From positions 1 through 64,000 of the forward strand of contig FMWZ01000019.1 in NCBI GenBank assembly GCA_900103495.1: 64,000 nt of DNA. The letters run 5' to 3'. Below the pieces are notes generated by a model. The model was given only the letters and a program-made list of their open reading frames with translations. It was not told where the DNA came from and made no database searches. Of the stretch, positions 1 through 7,592 are shown in pieces. A program made the position numbers and the translations under genes. This DNA comes from Lachnospiraceae bacterium G11. GTDB taxonomy: Bacteria; Bacillota; Clostridia; Lachnospirales; Lachnospiraceae. Every line of letters starts with the position of its first letter. The stretch's first letter is position 1.

Positions 1-65
1 TCGGGATTAGAACTCATAGAATTTAGGGTTTTCAAAAGAGTATTTTTAATGTAACATGCTTTCAT
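1..65 (-). CDS. 5' end of an unidentified gene, cut by the window edge
   Basis: An ATG at 65-63 is preceded on the minus strand by AAGGAG with a 6-7 nt spacer, an excellent ribosome binding site. The frame stays open for 21 codons to the window edge (starts MKACYIKNTLL). Too little is present to name a product. It lies downstream of the PTS operon terminator, so it needs its own promoter, which I could not identify confidently. Confidence 0.5.
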   Translation of the reverse strand, partial: MKACYIKNTLLKTLNSMSSNP

Positions 66-116
66 AGGTGTCTCCTTAAATCATTGATTGCCGCCAAGCT
101 TTTCTCTGATTTAAGG

Positions 117-152
117 GGCCGCATTCGCTGGTGGTAATCAGCGAATGCGGCC
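117..152. repeat. Perfect 14-bp inverted repeat (hairpin)
   Basis: Arms 117-130 and 139-152 are perfectly complementary and GC-rich, with an 8-nt loop. Neither strand has a T-tract after it, so it is not a standard terminator. It would sit in the 5' region of the partial minus-strand gene at 1-65 and could be an operator, a leader structure or a dispersed palindromic repeat. Confidence 0.6.
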
Positions 153-162
153 GCACCTTTTG

Positions 163-186
163 AGGGCTTTGTCAAGCCCTTTTTCT
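163..186 (+). terminator. Small stem-loop with T-tract on the plus strand
   Basis: Arms AGGGCTT (163-169) and AAGCCCT (174-180) enclose a 4-nt loop and are followed by TTTTTCT. This is terminator-like on the plus strand, but no plus-strand gene lies upstream. Any target would be an unseen antisense or short transcript. Confidence 0.35.
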
Positions 187-199
187 ATTTATTTGAAAA

Positions 200-235
200 A
201 AATGGACTGATTCTCAAAAGAGAATCAATCCATTT
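200..235 (-). terminator. Intrinsic terminator of the PTS operon
   Basis: Arms 200-215 and 220-235 form a 16-bp stem with one G-U wobble in the minus-strand RNA and a 4-nt loop, followed by a T-tract on the minus strand. It lies about 110 nt past the stop of the PRD regulator and is the natural end of the PTS transcript. Confidence 0.8.
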
Positions 236-286
236 AGATAGAACTAATTTAATTGTGCAGGGGCAAATCCTTAACTTAATGGCATT

Positions 287-334
287 GGGACAGTCCTGCT
301 TTGCACACTACGCATGCAAAGACACGACAGTCCC
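287..334 (-). repeat. Complex inverted repeat in the 3' UTR of the PTS operon
   Basis: Outer arms GGGAC/GTCCC (287-291 and 330-334) and inner arms CTTTGCA/TGCAAAG (299-305 and 315-321) can form an interrupted hairpin in the minus-strand transcript, just past the regulator stop codon. It may stabilise the mRNA end or be a dispersed palindromic element. No T-tract follows. Confidence 0.45.
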
Positions 335-344
335 CGTATTGCAC

Positions 345-1862
345 CTACATGCCCAGTACGCAGAATTCTTCCAGGTTCTTTACCATTTGTGCTTTGGTTT
401 GATGGGAGATATCAGCTATGGGTTTGTCGGTCTTATCTATCTGAACGGTGGTGATTATGAAATCATATGCGTTCTCGGGATAAAGGCTTAGCTGGTAAAC
501 GGAACATGCATCCACAATGTTTATCTGAGGAAGTTTCTTTTGAAGGTAACTTCTTAATTCCAACAATGGAAGAATACCCATTCCTGAAACAAGAAGTGCC
601 CTCTTTCGATAGGTAGTCCTCTCCTGTGAAAGGGCAAAGTATAAAGTCAGTGCCAATAGCTCCTGTTCATCCGGCTTAATGCCGCTGTACTCCTTGTAGA
701 GCTTGGACTGATTCTTTACACTTTCATATATTTCTTTATAGTCGGCCGGAACTTCCAGATTTCTTGAGGATCTGACTCCGGGATTCTCCTTCTGTTGATA
801 GATAGAGCTCTTTAGGTGATGAGCAATTCCGAAGAACAAAAGCTTATCGGACGAAAATCCTCCACCCGTTGAATTCTCCACCGCTTCAATAAGGTGGATT
901 GTAAGCATTTCTATGCTCTCGGGCACACGCCTTTCGTTTTCGTTTTCTTCATGGAACGCATTGTAGCTCATCAGATGAATACAAATGTATTTACATTCCG
1001 AATCCGGGAGTTTTATTGAAAATGTTTTCTCCAGTCTTTTGGCTATGAACATCGAAGTGTTCATTTCCATCTGAGGGAAGTCGCCTTCAGGAGGCATAAA
1101 TTCTTTCTTTATGGTGCAGCCGTTTCTTAATCTGTAAACACTTATGGTTATATGGGTAACCAGGGAAGTGTAATACTCATTATCCATGTAAAAATCGAAT
1201 TCTTTCTCCGCCTCTTCAATAATGGAGCATATCTTCTTAATGTCGGCTTCATTATATATTTCTTCCATCTTCTGCAATCTTTCGATTGCAAGGCGAAAAA
1301 CATTGGCTGAGTAGGATTCAGCATAGGGCTCTTTCTGCTCCTTTAAATCAAAGTACGCAGCTATAGCCGCTCTTCTGGATACCTCATCTCCAACAATTCC
1401 GATTCCTCTTCTCTGAGTTTTGAACAGTTTTAGTTTAAATTTGGAAAGCCACGCTTCTGCCCAATCAAGATCTGACAGAATAGTGAAACGGCTAACATAG
1501 AATTGATCTGCCAAAAACTGTATAGTAAGCTCGTCCCTTGAAAGGACCAAGAGTCTTATAAGCTCAATTCTTCGATCCACGCTTCCGTCTGCAAGAGTAA
1601 AATATCTGCTGTTTAAAAGGTTTGAGAGTTTCTGATTATCTTCTTCTCCGATTGAAAGCGCAATTCCACACCCTTGTTTTTTGACGAGTTTCGCTTCAGT
1701 AATATCGTGCTCTTCAAACCACAGCTCTGCCTTATTCAGGTAATTTTGAACGGACCTTTTAGATATGTTCAAAACCTCCGAAAGGTTGTCCAATGTGACA
1801 AAGTCTTTGCTTTCCTGAAGATGCAAAAGCATCTTCCTTAACGTCTCCTCAGAATGACGCAT
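345..1862 (-). CDS. PRD-domain transcriptional regulator (BglG/LicR/MtlR type)
   Basis: PTS-controlled transcription factor, 505 aa. An N-terminal HTH (about 7-45) and a second Mga/HTH_11-like HTH (about 97-140) precede PRD1 with His237 (LVTHIT) and His296 (ICIHLM). PRD2 keeps His348/349 (IAHHLK) but has Tyr408 where the second conserved His is expected (LALTLYFAL). The C-terminal part (about 420-505) resembles the EIIB-like domain of MtlR/LicR, but the P-loop cysteine position reads SGMG. The usual C-terminal EIIA domain is absent, explaining the length against about 640-690 aa for LicR/MtlR. It is the last gene of the PTS operon, and AAGGGG precedes the ATG. In this family phosphorylation by HPr and EIIB controls activity, so it probably regulates its own operon. 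Confidence 0.88.
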   Translation of the reverse strand: MRHSEETLRKMLLHLQESKDFVTLDNLSEVLNISKRSVQNYLNKAELWFEEHDITEAKLVKKQGCGIALSIGEEDNQKLSNLLNSRYFTLADGSVDRRIELIRLLVLSRDELTIQFLADQFYVSRFTILSDLDWAEAWLSKFKLKLFKTQRRGIGIVGDEVSRRAAIAAYFDLKEQKEPYAESYSANVFRLAIERLQKMEEIYNEADIKKICSIIEEAEKEFDFYMDNEYYTSLVTHITISVYRLRNGCTIKKEFMPPEGDFPQMEMNTSMFIAKRLEKTFSIKLPDSECKYICIHLMSYNAFHEENENERRVPESIEMLTIHLIEAVENSTGGGFSSDKLLFFGIAHHLKSSIYQQKENPGVRSSRNLEVPADYKEIYESVKNQSKLYKEYSGIKPDEQELLALTLYFALSQERTTYRKRALLVSGMGILPLLELRSYLQKKLPQINIVDACSVYQLSLYPENAYDFIITTVQIDKTDKPIADISHQTKAQMVKNLEEFCVLGM

Positions 1863-1876
1863 TCTTTAATCCCCTT

Positions 1877-2392
1877 TTATCCTTTTGAAACCACTCGTGT
1901 TTTTGCAGCCATATCAAATCCGCTTCTGCTTTCAGAATTTGTAAACATTGTAATGTAGCAAATTATAAACGGTATTCCATTGAAAAGATAAAGTGCCAGC
2001 ATTTTAAGAAAGCTTCTTAAGCAAAGAAAAGCTGCGTGGGCAACAGGTTTGCCCGCCAGATTAACGGAAACCACCCTGATTCCCATAATCATTTTTCCGA
2101 GTGTCGACCCTTTTGTCAAAAGCTGAACAACCGATTCATAAACAAAAGCTATTATAAGCAATACCATGTAGGATTTACTAAACTCAGCCATTACGCGGGC
2201 AGTAAGCTCAGGGTCACTTCCCCCTGCCTCCTTTATCGCATCCATGTTTTCCTTTACAGAATAGAAATCAGGCTGTCCACATATATGATAAACCAGCCAT
2301 GACAGAGCAACAACAATTATTGCATCCATAACAAATGCGATAAATCTTTTTCCTCTGCTTCCCGAATCGGCTTCGCCATTAAAAAACTCCAT
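1877..2392 (-). CDS. RDD-family membrane protein
   Basis: 171-aa integral membrane protein. The opening GKRFIAFVMDAIIV matches the RDD signature (conserved Arg, then Asp in the first membrane segment). Two further hydrophobic segments follow, around 73-90 and 118-148. SD GGAGGG lies 7 nt before the ATG. It sits between the PTS permease and the PRD regulator with short gaps, so it is co-transcribed. RDD proteins are of poorly defined function; some are linked to ion or sugar transport. The link to this PTS is inference from position. Confidence 0.8.
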   Translation of the reverse strand: MEFFNGEADSGSRGKRFIAFVMDAIIVVALSWLVYHICGQPDFYSVKENMDAIKEAGGSDPELTARVMAEFSKSYMVLLIIAFVYESVVQLLTKGSTLGKMIMGIRVVSVNLAGKPVAHAAFLCLRSFLKMLALYLFNGIPFIICYITMFTNSESRSGFDMAAKTRVVSKG

Positions 2393-2450
2393 TAGTTAAC
2401 CCTCCATAGCACTTTTGGCGAGGAGAATTTGACTTCCCCTCGCCGCTTTC

Positions 2451-3761
2451 TTATTCCTTCGCTTCAATAGATGCAAGCTCATCATTGTAGCATTTTTTAT
2501 CCCAAACTCTTATGAACGGCAGCCAGATCAGGAAAGATACCGCCATTCCGCATAACTGTGCTACAGTTCCCATTATGCTTCCTGTCGACAGGAATCCACT
2601 TATGAGAATCGGACAAGTCCAAGGTACCATGTTGTTGCAAAGAGGGAACAACCCAATTGCGGTTCCGATATACTGAACTGTCATGGCAGCTATAGGTGAA
2701 AGAATGTAAGGAATCATAAGTATAGGATTAAGTACAACCGGCAAGCCAAAGGTTACAGGCTCGTTGATATTGAAGATACCGGGTGCGATTCCGACTTTAC
2801 CTACATTCTTTAAGAGCTTTGATTTTGCACAGAAGAGCATGTAGATTACTACAGGTAAAGTTGCTCCTGAACCACCAATCCATACACCATTCTCATAGAA
2901 TGTGAAGGTAACTATGTTACGTGCTCCATCAGAAATATTCTCGGCCATATTCATTAACCATAAAGGCTCGAATATAGGGAAGATGATGATAGCTGAACCG
3001 TGAAGTCCAAAGAACCAAAGCAGATGCTCGAAGAAGCATGCTATAAGGGTTCCGATGTAAGATGTTCCAAGGTGTCTTAAGGGTGTTGAAATGATATCCG
3101 TAACGAATTCCGGAAAACCTCCCCAAGGTGTAGCCGCAAACAAAAGTCTGATGGCTGTAAAAATAACGATGATAACCGTACCGGGCAGAAGTGCGGTGAA
3201 CTGTGCTGATACTGCTTTAGGTACAGAATCAGGAAGTTTAATCGTAAAGTTTTTCTGTACAAGGAGACGATATATCTCACCTACGATTAAAGCTGTAAGA
3301 AGTGCGGTGAAAAGCAATGTTGCATCAAGTGAACCTGCTATCCAGGCTTCCACTGTCTCTCCTGCATCGTCAACCAATGACGAGGGAACTATAATTGCAA
3401 AGAATGCAGACATTGCAATAATTCCCGCAGGTGTTCCATCCACATCGTAGCTGTTAACCAAAGATCTCGCTACTCCAAAACATGCAACTACAGATACAAT
3501 TCCGTAGGTCGCATGCATTATTACTCCTTCGAATGCATTCCAGTTCTCGCCAAATACTCTGGCCATAAAGTTTATGAATGCTTCAACAGGAAACTCCGCT
3601 ATAATCATGGAAAAAGCTCCAAGAATCAGCAGAGGCATAACCATGACAACGCCATCTCTCAATGCGAGAAGATGCCTTTGTCCCCCAAGCTTTGCGGCAA
3701 CGGGAAGAAACTTTTCTTCCATAAATTTCATGAAGCCGCCTTTTTTTGTTTCTGCGCTCAT
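2451..3761 (-). CDS. PTS lactose/cellobiose-family sugar permease, EIIC
   Basis: 436-aa membrane permease of the PTS lactose/cellobiose family, which translocates and phosphorylates a beta-glucoside-type sugar using phosphate from EIIB. It opens with a cytoplasmic stretch followed by ALRDGVVMVMPLLILGAF, typical of CelB/ChbC. FFGLHGS (251-257) and NINEPVTFGLPVVLNP (331-346) are family signatures. Length is normal (about 430-450 aa). The IIB gene lies 18 nt upstream and IIA just before it, giving a three-polypeptide PTS. The sugar cannot be read from sequence; cellobiose, chitobiose or another oligosaccharide are possible. No glycosidase is adjacent. Confidence 0.93.
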   Translation of the reverse strand: MSAETKKGGFMKFMEEKFLPVAAKLGGQRHLLALRDGVVMVMPLLILGAFSMIIAEFPVEAFINFMARVFGENWNAFEGVIMHATYGIVSVVACFGVARSLVNSYDVDGTPAGIIAMSAFFAIIVPSSLVDDAGETVEAWIAGSLDATLLFTALLTALIVGEIYRLLVQKNFTIKLPDSVPKAVSAQFTALLPGTVIIVIFTAIRLLFAATPWGGFPEFVTDIISTPLRHLGTSYIGTLIACFFEHLLWFFGLHGSAIIIFPIFEPLWLMNMAENISDGARNIVTFTFYENGVWIGGSGATLPVVIYMLFCAKSKLLKNVGKVGIAPGIFNINEPVTFGLPVVLNPILMIPYILSPIAAMTVQYIGTAIGLFPLCNNMVPWTCPILISGFLSTGSIMGTVAQLCGMAVSFLIWLPFIRVWDKKCYNDELASIEAKE

Positions 3762-3779
3762 TTTCTTTCCTCCATAAGA

Positions 3780-4091
3780 TTATTGTTTCTTTTGATACTC
3801 CTCATATGCTCTGTCGAAAATTTTGTCTGCCCTTGTCAGTGCATAATCAGACATATCCATTACCATTATTACCGGTACTTCATTTCCATATTTTTCTTCA
3901 AACTGCTTGGTCATGAATCGAACCTGAGGACCAATCAGCAGAATATCGGTGTCATGAATTCTGTCTTCAATTCTTTGAAAAGCTCTTGCCTCTACATCGG
4001 CTTCTATTCCTTTTTCTGCTGCATATTTGATAAGCTTATCAACCAATATGCTTGTGGACATTCCGAGATTACAAACCAAAGTGATAACCAT
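3780..4091 (-). CDS. PTS lactose/cellobiose-family EIIB
   Basis: 103-aa cytoplasmic phosphotransfer protein. The phosphocysteine loop VCNLGMSTS is near the N terminus with the acceptor at Cys8, as in CelA/ChbB. It accepts phosphate from EIIA and passes it to the sugar on EIIC. The ATG overlaps the IIA stop by one base (TAATG), so translation is coupled. Length is typical (about 100-110 aa). Confidence 0.94.
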   Translation of the reverse strand: MVITLVCNLGMSTSILVDKLIKYAAEKGIEADVEARAFQRIEDRIHDTDILLIGPQVRFMTKQFEEKYGNEVPVIMVMDMSDYALTRADKIFDRAYEEYQKKQ

Positions 4092-4411
4092 TATCTACCC
4101 TCCATTTCCACGAATTTCTCATGTATGTAAACAAATTCCTCCGCCACGTCTCTCATAATCAGAGCAAGATTAAGATGATCCTGAGCATGTACCATAAGTA
4201 AAGATACCGGCTCGCCCGTGCCCTCCATTTCCTTTCTGATTAAGTCTGTCTGTGTCTCATGCGCTGCAATCATTCCGTTTGCTGCATTCTCCAAAGCTTT
4301 TTTGGCCTCATCGAACTTGCCTTCTTTTGCCAGAGCCACCGCTTCCATACAATAGCTTCTTGAATCCCCGGCCTGAGCTATAAGAGTCATAGCAACTTCA
4401 ACATTATCCAT
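4091..4411 (-). CDS. PTS lactose/cellobiose-family EIIA
   Basis: 106-aa all-helical EIIA. The signature LLMVHAQDHL holds His75 (phosphorylation site by family analogy) and His79. Family members form trimers that carry phosphate from HPr to EIIB. It starts 10 nt after the HPr gene and overlaps EIIB. Length and motif are standard. Confidence 0.94.
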   Translation of the reverse strand: MDNVEVAMTLIAQAGDSRSYCMEAVALAKEGKFDEAKKALENAANGMIAAHETQTDLIRKEMEGTGEPVSLLMVHAQDHLNLALIMRDVAEEFVYIHEKFVEMEGR

Positions 4412-4421
4412 TTCCTATCCC

Positions 4422-4688
4422 CTACCTTTCTCCAAATTTGTCGGCGAAGAGTTTTTCAAGAGCTGCTGCAGTTGATTCCTCATCATCGCCTTCAATTTCT
4501 ACGGTTACGATTTCACCGTTTTTTGCGGCAGACATCATAACCCCGGTTACGCTTTTAAGGTCATACTTTTTGCCATTTTTCACCAGATTTACGCTGCTTC
4601 CGAACTCGCCTATGCTTCTGGCTATCTTGCAGGCTACTCTTGCGTGAAACCCCAATTCATTCATTACTTGCAGTTCTTTTACAACCAT
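4422..4688 (-). CDS. HPr-family phosphocarrier protein
   Basis: 88-aa HPr fold. LGFHARVA carries the EI-phosphorylated His15, and KSVTGVM carries Ser46, the HPr kinase site in Firmicutes. The region after Ser46 (VTGVMMSAAKNG) departs from the usual IMGVMSLG, which suggests a specialised paralogue rather than the main catabolite-repression HPr. That is inference, since no other HPr is visible here. It overlaps the end of ptsI by 10 nt and precedes EIIA, giving the operon a dedicated HPr. Confidence 0.92.
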   Translation of the reverse strand: MVVKELQVMNELGFHARVACKIARSIGEFGSSVNLVKNGKKYDLKSVTGVMMSAAKNGEIVTVEIEGDDEESTAAALEKLFADKFGER

Positions 4689-6364
4689 TTGTCCTTCTCC
4701 TTCTCCAGCAATTCTTTTACCTCGTCCTGCGTGGATAATTCCATTACCTTTTCAACTAATGCCTTACATTTTTTGGTGTCGCACAGGCTTATGGTTCTTC
4801 TGACTCTTGTTATGGAAGGAATGCTGACACTTAAGTTGTCGACTCCCATTCCGACCCACAAAGGTATTAATTCTTCTACCTCTCCGGCCTGCCCGCATAT
4901 ATCAACCTCAATTCCCTCTTTCCTCGCTTCTTTGCAGATGTTTGCCACTGCTCTTAAAAGAGCGGGATTGAAATATGAATTAAGGTGTGCCACTTTTTTA
5001 TTGTTTCTGTCTGCCGCAAAAATGTACTGCGTCAAATCATTGGTTCCGATGCTGAAGAAATCCGCCACCTTGGCAAATCGGTCTGCCATTATTGCCGCCG
5101 CAGGCGTTTCCACCATCATTCCCACCTGTACATTGAGAGATTTGGTTTTTGCCAGAGAATCAATCTTCTCCTTGGCCCTCTTAAACTCATCAATGGTTGA
5201 GACCATGGGAATCATTATTTTCACGTTTCCATATTCGCAGGAGCTAAGAATCGCTTCCAGCTGCGTAAGGAAAATATCATCATTTTCCAGGCAAAATCTG
5301 ATGGCTCTAAATCCCAGAAATGGGTTTTCTTCTTCCGGGATATTAAGATAGGGTATCTTCTTATCCCCGCCTACATCCAAAGTACGAATAATCAAAGGTC
5401 TGTTTTCCAGTTCCTTTGCTATCTTTGAATAGAACCAGATTTGTTCCTCTCTCGTAGGAGCTGTGGCTTTTTCCATATAAAGCATTTCGGTCCTAAGAAG
5501 ACCAACGCCCTCGCCACCGTTTCCTTTAAGTGCCGAAACCTCTTCTGTTGAAGTGATGTTGGCGTATACCCCCATGTGCTTGCCATCAGCGGTTTCAGTC
5601 TTTTTGGTTTTATATTCTTCAAGGCTTTCCTTCACCTTGTCTGCTTCTCTCTGATAAGTCTCATATCCCCCGATTTTCTCCGAGGTGGGATTCTTTATTA
5701 TCTGACCGGATATGGCATCTAAAAGTATTGTCTTTGCTCCGTCCAAATCGTCTATGGCTCCGGTTACTCCAACCATGCAGGGAATATTAAATGATCTTGC
5801 AAGAATTACACAGTGTGAGGAAAGTCCGCCTTCTTCAAGAATAATTCCTTTCAAGTCGCCTCTTGAAAGTTCTACAAACCGCGAAGGTGTTAAATCCCTT
5901 GCCACCACAATAATCGGTTCGTCGTTCCCTGCCTCGTCTTTTTTAGAATTAAGATTCTTGAGAAGGCGCTCTTCTATATCTTTTATGTCCGATGCTCTCT
6001 GGTTGAGATATTCGTTATCCAGGGCAAGAAGTTCTTGTCTGTATTCTTCAGAGTACTTGGATACTGCGTACTCACTTATAACTTTTTCATTCTTTACAAT
6101 GTTGCAGATGCTTCCGAAGTAATTCTCATCTTCCAAAAGCATGTACTGAAACTCAAGAATTGCGGCCTGTTCCTCGCCCGAATCCTGCTTCAATCCATCT
6201 ATCAGATCTGACAGCTGCCTGCCACATTCCTTTGACGCCGCCTGAAGTCTTGATAATTCTCTCTCGACATCCTCTGTGTAAACCGGCTCCAAACAAGCTC
6301 TTGTTTCTCGAATAATATATGCGTTTGCATATGCCATTCCACTTACTGCGATTATTCCGTTCAT
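4679..6364 (-). CDS. ptsI: Phosphoenolpyruvate-protein phosphotransferase (enzyme I)
   Basis: EI starts PTS phosphotransfer by moving phosphate from PEP to HPr. I start at the ATG at 6364 (MNGIIAVSG, 561 aa) because AGGAGA lies about 8 nt upstream; the longer frame adds 19 residues with no SD. The N-terminal half holds the phosphohistidine motif GGLSSH (His184). The C-terminal PEP-binding barrel has LLRTEMLYM (289-297), GGDKKIPYL (332-340), GFRAIRF (351-357), FSIGTNDLTQY (437-447) and catalytic Cys490 in DICGQAGE. It is the first gene of the operon, behind its own promoter. It is distant from typical Bacillus EI around the active His (LSSHCVI instead of RTSHSAI). Confidence 0.95.
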   Translation of the reverse strand: MNGIIAVSGMAYANAYIIRETRACLEPVYTEDVERELSRLQAASKECGRQLSDLIDGLKQDSGEEQAAILEFQYMLLEDENYFGSICNIVKNEKVISEYAVSKYSEEYRQELLALDNEYLNQRASDIKDIEERLLKNLNSKKDEAGNDEPIIVVARDLTPSRFVELSRGDLKGIILEEGGLSSHCVILARSFNIPCMVGVTGAIDDLDGAKTILLDAISGQIIKNPTSEKIGGYETYQREADKVKESLEEYKTKKTETADGKHMGVYANITSTEEVSALKGNGGEGVGLLRTEMLYMEKATAPTREEQIWFYSKIAKELENRPLIIRTLDVGGDKKIPYLNIPEEENPFLGFRAIRFCLENDDIFLTQLEAILSSCEYGNVKIMIPMVSTIDEFKRAKEKIDSLAKTKSLNVQVGMMVETPAAAIMADRFAKVADFFSIGTNDLTQYIFAADRNNKKVAHLNSYFNPALLRAVANICKEARKEGIEVDICGQAGEVEELIPLWVGMGVDNLSVSIPSITRVRRTISLCDTKKCKALVEKVMELSTQDEVKELLEKEKDKWL

Positions 6365-6407
6365 ATATCTTTCTCCTATTCGGAACATCCACTTCGTTTT
6401 CACTTTT

Positions 6408-6436
6408 AGTCTAACATGCACAAAAACCTCGGTAAA
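6408..6436 (-). promoter_or_regulatory. Promoter of the PTS operon
   Basis: Minus-strand TTTACC (6436-6431), a 17-nt spacer and TAGACT (6413-6408), with TGT directly upstream giving an extended -10. Predicted start near 6401, about 37 nt before the ptsI ATG. GTGAAAACG near 6393-6401 is only a partial match to a CcpA cre site and is not claimed. Confidence 0.55.
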
Positions 6437-6508
6437 TACTCATAAAAACTGTTTATTTTCCACAATACACGGAAGATGTGGCAATTTTTTGAGTTAATTG
6501 AGAGATAC

Positions 6509-6537
6509 AAAAAAAGGACAGGTTTCAAACCTGTCCC
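6509..6537 (-). terminator. Terminator after kdgK
   Basis: A stem of 9-10 bp (GGACAGGTTT with its complement, 6516-6536) is followed on the minus strand by seven T. It separates the uronate operon from the PTS operon promoter. Confidence 0.88.
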
Positions 6538-6557
6538 AAACTTGCTTATTGCACCTA

Positions 6558-7580
6558 TTATCTTTGTACGCGGCCGGAGCCGTCGCCGCCGGCGAGTTTC
6601 TTAACTTCGTCTACGGTGACCATGTTGAAGTCGCCTTCGATGGAGTGCTTTAAGCAGCTGGCTGCCACTGCGAATTCGATGGTCTCCTGGGGTGCGAAGT
6701 TGTTGATGCAAGAGTAGATAAGTCCTGCGCCGAAGGAGTCGCCGCCGCCTACTCTGTCTACGATGTGGATTAGGTAGTTCTTGCTGAAATAGTAATCTGA
6801 GCCGTCGTAGAGCATTGCTGCCCAGTTGTTATCGTTTGCTGAAATGGAACCTCTTAAGGTGATTGCCACCTTCTTGAATCCGAAGCGGTCTGCAAGCTGT
6901 TTAGCAACATCCTTGTAGCCTTCGTGGTTAACCTTTCCTGTTGTTACGTCTGTATCTTTAGCTTTGATTCCGAATACGTCGTTTGCATCCTCTTCATTGG
7001 CGATGCAAACGTCCACATACTCGCAAAGTTTAGCCATTACTTCTCCGGCTTTCTCTTTGCTCCAAAGCTTGTTTCTGTAGTTAAGGTCGCAGCTTACGGT
7101 AATTCCCTTAGCCTTGGCTGCCTTACATGCTTCAAGGCAGATCTCAGCAATCTCATCACCGAGAGCGGGGGTAATTCCTGTGAAATGGAACCACTCGGCA
7201 TCCTCAAAAATCTTATTCCAGTCGAAATCCTCTTTCTTAGCGGTAGCAATTGCAGAACCTGCTCTGTCATAGATAACCTTGCTGGGTCTTTGGCTTGCGC
7301 CCTTCTCAAGGTAATAGATTCCCACTCTGTCGCCGCCTCTAACAATATAGCTTGTATCTACGCCGAATCTTCTTAAGCTGTTGACTCCCGCCTGACCGAT
7401 TTCATGCTTGGGAAGCTTTGTTACAAAAGCTGTGTCCAGCCCGAAGTTTGCAAGAGAAACCGATACATTGGCCTCTCCTCCGCCATATGTAGCTCCATAT
7501 TTCTCCGCCTGCACGAATCTGTAATATCCCTCAGGTGCCAGACGAAGCATAATCTCACCAAATGTTATTACTTTGCCCAT
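6558..7580 (-). CDS. kdgK: 2-dehydro-3-deoxygluconokinase (PfkB family)
   Basis: 340-aa PfkB sugar kinase that phosphorylates 2-keto-3-deoxygluconate to KDPG with ATP. GGGEANV (33-39) is the N-terminal PfkB signature; VDRVGGGDSFGAG places the catalytic Asp at 281 next to the anion hole. The order uxaC-kdgA-kdgK and the KDPG aldolase 12 nt upstream make KDG the likely substrate. Last gene of the operon, followed by a strong terminator. Confidence 0.93.
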   Translation of the reverse strand: MGKVITFGEIMLRLAPEGYYRFVQAEKYGATYGGGEANVSVSLANFGLDTAFVTKLPKHEIGQAGVNSLRRFGVDTSYIVRGGDRVGIYYLEKGASQRPSKVIYDRAGSAIATAKKEDFDWNKIFEDAEWFHFTGITPALGDEIAEICLEACKAAKAKGITVSCDLNYRNKLWSKEKAGEVMAKLCEYVDVCIANEEDANDVFGIKAKDTDVTTGKVNHEGYKDVAKQLADRFGFKKVAITLRGSISANDNNWAAMLYDGSDYYFSKNYLIHIVDRVGGGDSFGAGLIYSCINNFAPQETIEFAVAASCLKHSIEGDFNMVTVDEVKKLAGGDGSGRVQR

Positions 7581-7592
7581 ACCAAATCTCCT

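Noticed and set aside
160-185. TTGACA within the stem at 163-180 as a promoter for the partial gene at 1-65
   Set aside because: No -10 element at 16-18 nt spacing on the minus strand; the match is part of a hairpin.
3513-5351. Long plus-strand open frames opposite the PTS genes (205 and 235 codons)
   Set aside because: They lie fully antisense to well-supported PTS genes, have low-complexity Ser/Leu/Phe-rich translations and no SD.
6385-6405. CcpA cre site near the PTS promoter
   Set aside because: GTGAAAACG followed by AAGTGG lacks the second half of the cre palindrome.
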